Source: an uncultured Clostridia bacterium (GTDB lineage: Bacteria > Bacillota > Clostridia > Christensenellales > Aristaeellaceae). Taken from it: a DNA stretch of 33,170 nt. Under the pieces are notes generated by a model. It did no database searches. It saw only the letters and a list, made by a program, of their open reading frames with translations, and was not told the origin of the DNA. The position numbers were made by a program, and so were the translations under genes. Of the stretch, positions 31,789 to 33,170 are shown piece by piece. The first letter of the stretch is position 1; each line of letters begins with the position of its first letter. The stretch lies in assembly GCA_937934775.1 (NCBI GenBank), contig CALGYL010000181.1:1-33170 (forward strand). Reading direction: 5' to 3'.

Positions 31789-32852
31789 AAACTTCCCGGT
31801 TGAGCCGCGTCATGACAGGCATGGAGCAAATGAATCTGTCCCAGGCGCTGGTGACGTCCACCGAATCGATTTACTATCTGACCGGCCTCTGGATCGCGCC
31901 GGGCGAGCGGCTATTGGCGCTTCTGATTGACAAAGGCGAGTGCAAGCTGTTCGTCAACCACATGTTCGCGACGCCCCGGGTGGAGGGCCTGCGGCTCGTC
32001 GAGTTTGACGATAGCGACGACAGCGTTCAGGCGCTGGCGGCCCACGTCTCCCCGGGGCGGCTTGGCATCGACAAGGCCTGGCCCAGCCGGTTCCTTCTGT
32101 CCCTGATGGAAGTCCGCGGGGACATCCGGCCCGTCAATGGCTCCAGACCGGTTGACGAGGCGCGGATGCTGAAGGATCAGGAGGAAATCGAAGCGCTTCG
32201 CGCCAGTTCCCGCATGAACGACCGGGTGACGGGTCAGCTGCGTACCCGCCTCGCAGAAGGCGAAACTGAGCTGGACGTAGCTCGAAGGTACGACGAGCTG
32301 GGCGCTTTGGAAGGCGCGTCGGGCCTGGGCTTTGAGCCGCTGATCTGTTTCGGCGCGGGCTGCGCAGAGCCGCACCACGCCACGGGCAAGGCGCGGCTTC
32401 AAAAGGGCGACGCGGTAATTCTGGACGTCGGCGTGAACGTGGACCACGCGCTCAGCGACATGACCCGCACCGTGTTCTTCGGGGCGGCCTCGGACGAGCA
32501 GAAAAAAGTCTACGAGATCGTCCGCGCCGCCAATCAGGCGGGCAAGGCGGCGGTCCGGCCGGGTGCCCGGCTTTCCGACATCGACCGCGCGGCCCGCTCG
32601 GTCATCGAGCAGGCGGGCTACGGCCCCAACTTCCTGCACCGCACCGGTCACGGGCTGGGGCTGGAGGTGCACGAGCCGCCGGATGTCAGCGCCGTCAGTC
32701 CCGCCGTCGCGCAGCCGGGCATGGTGTTCTCCATCGAGCCGGGCGTGTACCTCGCGGGCAGGTTCGGCGTCCGGGTGGAGGATCTGGTTCTGGTCACCGA
32801 GGACGGCTGCGAGTGCCTGAACGCGCTGGACCGGGATTTGATGGTCGTGTAG
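31785..32852 (+). CDS. M24-family metallopeptidase, Xaa-Pro aminopeptidase/dipeptidase-like
   Basis: 355-residue cytoplasmic peptidase removing N-terminal residues before proline, or cleaving X-Pro dipeptides. It has an N-terminal creatinase-like domain (1-125) and a pita-bread domain. Five metal ligands are in place: D214, D225, H289, E318 and E332, within ILDVGVNVD, LSDMTRT, TGHGLGLEVHEPP, SIEPG and VRVEDLV. The ATG overlaps the upstream stop by 4 nt. Exact specificity (PepP or PepQ) cannot be told. Confidence 0.92.
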   Translation: MKTSRLSRVMTGMEQMNLSQALVTSTESIYYLTGLWIAPGERLLALLIDKGECKLFVNHMFATPRVEGLRLVEFDDSDDSVQALAAHVSPGRLGIDKAWPSRFLLSLMEVRGDIRPVNGSRPVDEARMLKDQEEIEALRASSRMNDRVTGQLRTRLAEGETELDVARRYDELGALEGASGLGFEPLICFGAGCAEPHHATGKARLQKGDAVILDVGVNVDHALSDMTRTVFFGAASDEQKKVYEIVRAANQAGKAAVRPGARLSDIDRAARSVIEQAGYGPNFLHRTGHGLGLEVHEPPDVSAVSPAVAQPGMVFSIEPGVYLAGRFGVRVEDLVLVTEDGCECLNALDRDLMVV

Positions 32853-32904
32853 CGGCCGTCCGGGCGGCGGAGGGAACCACGCGCGCAAGCGGAGAACCAA
32901 AAGC

Positions 32905-32939
32905 AAACAGGAAAGCGGGCCCTCGCCTTCCTGTTTCTT
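32905..32939 (+). terminator. Terminator after the peptidase gene
   Basis: AAACAGGAA pairs with TTCCTGTTT, extended by a GCG/CGC pairing around GGGCCCT. Strong stem; T run short. Confidence 0.75.
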
Positions 32940-32998
32940 ATGTTTTGTGTGGTTTTATCCCAATGCGAATGATAAAAGCATCCAAGGGCCGAGGGATT

Positions 32999-33170
32999 AT
33001 CGATTAATACTAACTCCAAACATTAATCACTCGTTGCGCTGGTTCTTTTCGCGCAGAACTGTGTCGCTCTCCGCTCAACGTAGCGCTGCTACGCCTCGCT
33101 TCGGCTCCTTGTTCTGCATCGAAAACCCCTTGGCGCTTTGGAGTGATTAATGTTTTCCTTTAGTATAAGC
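32999..33170 (+). repeat. MITE-like interspersed repeat, copy 2 (reaches window end)
   Basis: 172 bp, inverted relative to copy 1 at 4768-4968. The shared sequence starts at ATCGATTAATACTAAC and runs to the last base of the window. It lacks about 28 internal bases present in copy 1 and carries scattered substitutions. Lies after the terminator of the rsuA-peptidase operon. Confidence 0.75.

Noticed and set aside
1..33170. CRISPR array, tRNA or rRNA genes, prophage
   Set aside because: No regularly spaced direct repeats, no rRNA or tRNA sequence that I recognise, and no phage or transposase gene were found by eye.

Overview
The window looks like a chromosomal segment of a GC-rich, anaerobic Firmicute (Clostridia; a Christensenellales-like lineage is my guess, not proven). 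Reasons: strong SigA-type promoters (TTGACA-N17-TATAAT), GGAGG ribosome binding sites, a short SRP RNA, an Nfn electron-bifurcating transhydrogenase, a Firmicutes-type L10 leader with an intrinsic terminator, and zinc-type L33. There are no phage, transposase, CRISPR, rRNA or tRNA genes.

Layout. 1-300: SRP RNA (minus strand) beside a multi-hairpin element. 410-2708: two tandem CNNM/CBS membrane proteins. 2826-4518: a membrane protein with a degenerate GGDEF-like domain, then L-asparaginase. 4519-4968: a second multi-hairpin element and a 201-bp MITE-like repeat abutting glyA. 4960-9857: glyA (minus), clpB (plus) and an orphan CbiC-like gene behind a terminator-like hairpin. 10029-17047 (minus): one probable operon, mazG-like, GuaA-like, GNAT, asd, dapA, nfnA, nfnB, with several overlapping or closely spaced genes. 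17448-21252 (minus): rpmG-secE-nusG, rplK-rplA, then rplJ-rplL with its own promoter and L10 leader; hairpin elements lie between nusG and rplK and after rplL. 21447-22529: a HAD-GNAT fusion. 22762-30288: a 2508-residue GT84/GH94 cyclic-glucan-synthase-like protein. 30470-32852: rsuA-like, RsmC-like methyltransferase and M24 peptidase, overlapping by 4 nt each and starting from an apparently leaderless promoter. 32999-33170: second copy of the MITE-like repeat, inverted relative to the first.

How genes work together. asd and dapA are the second and first-committed steps from aspartate to diaminopimelate/lysine; NfnAB in the same operon makes NADPH, which this pathway consumes. The rpmG-to-rplL block is the usual translation and transcription-elongation module, but rpoBC does not follow rplL. 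The rsuA-RsmC pair suggests rRNA modification.

Most unusual content: (1) a family of at least four multi-hairpin intergenic elements whose stems are kept while the sequence varies; (2) a GuaA-like protein that has lost both the glutaminase nucleophile and the XMP-binding motif but keeps the ATP-pyrophosphatase loop; (3) an orphan CbiC-like protein without the expected catalytic histidine; (4) an inverted pair of MITE-like repeats, one of which appears to supply the last codons and stop of glyA.
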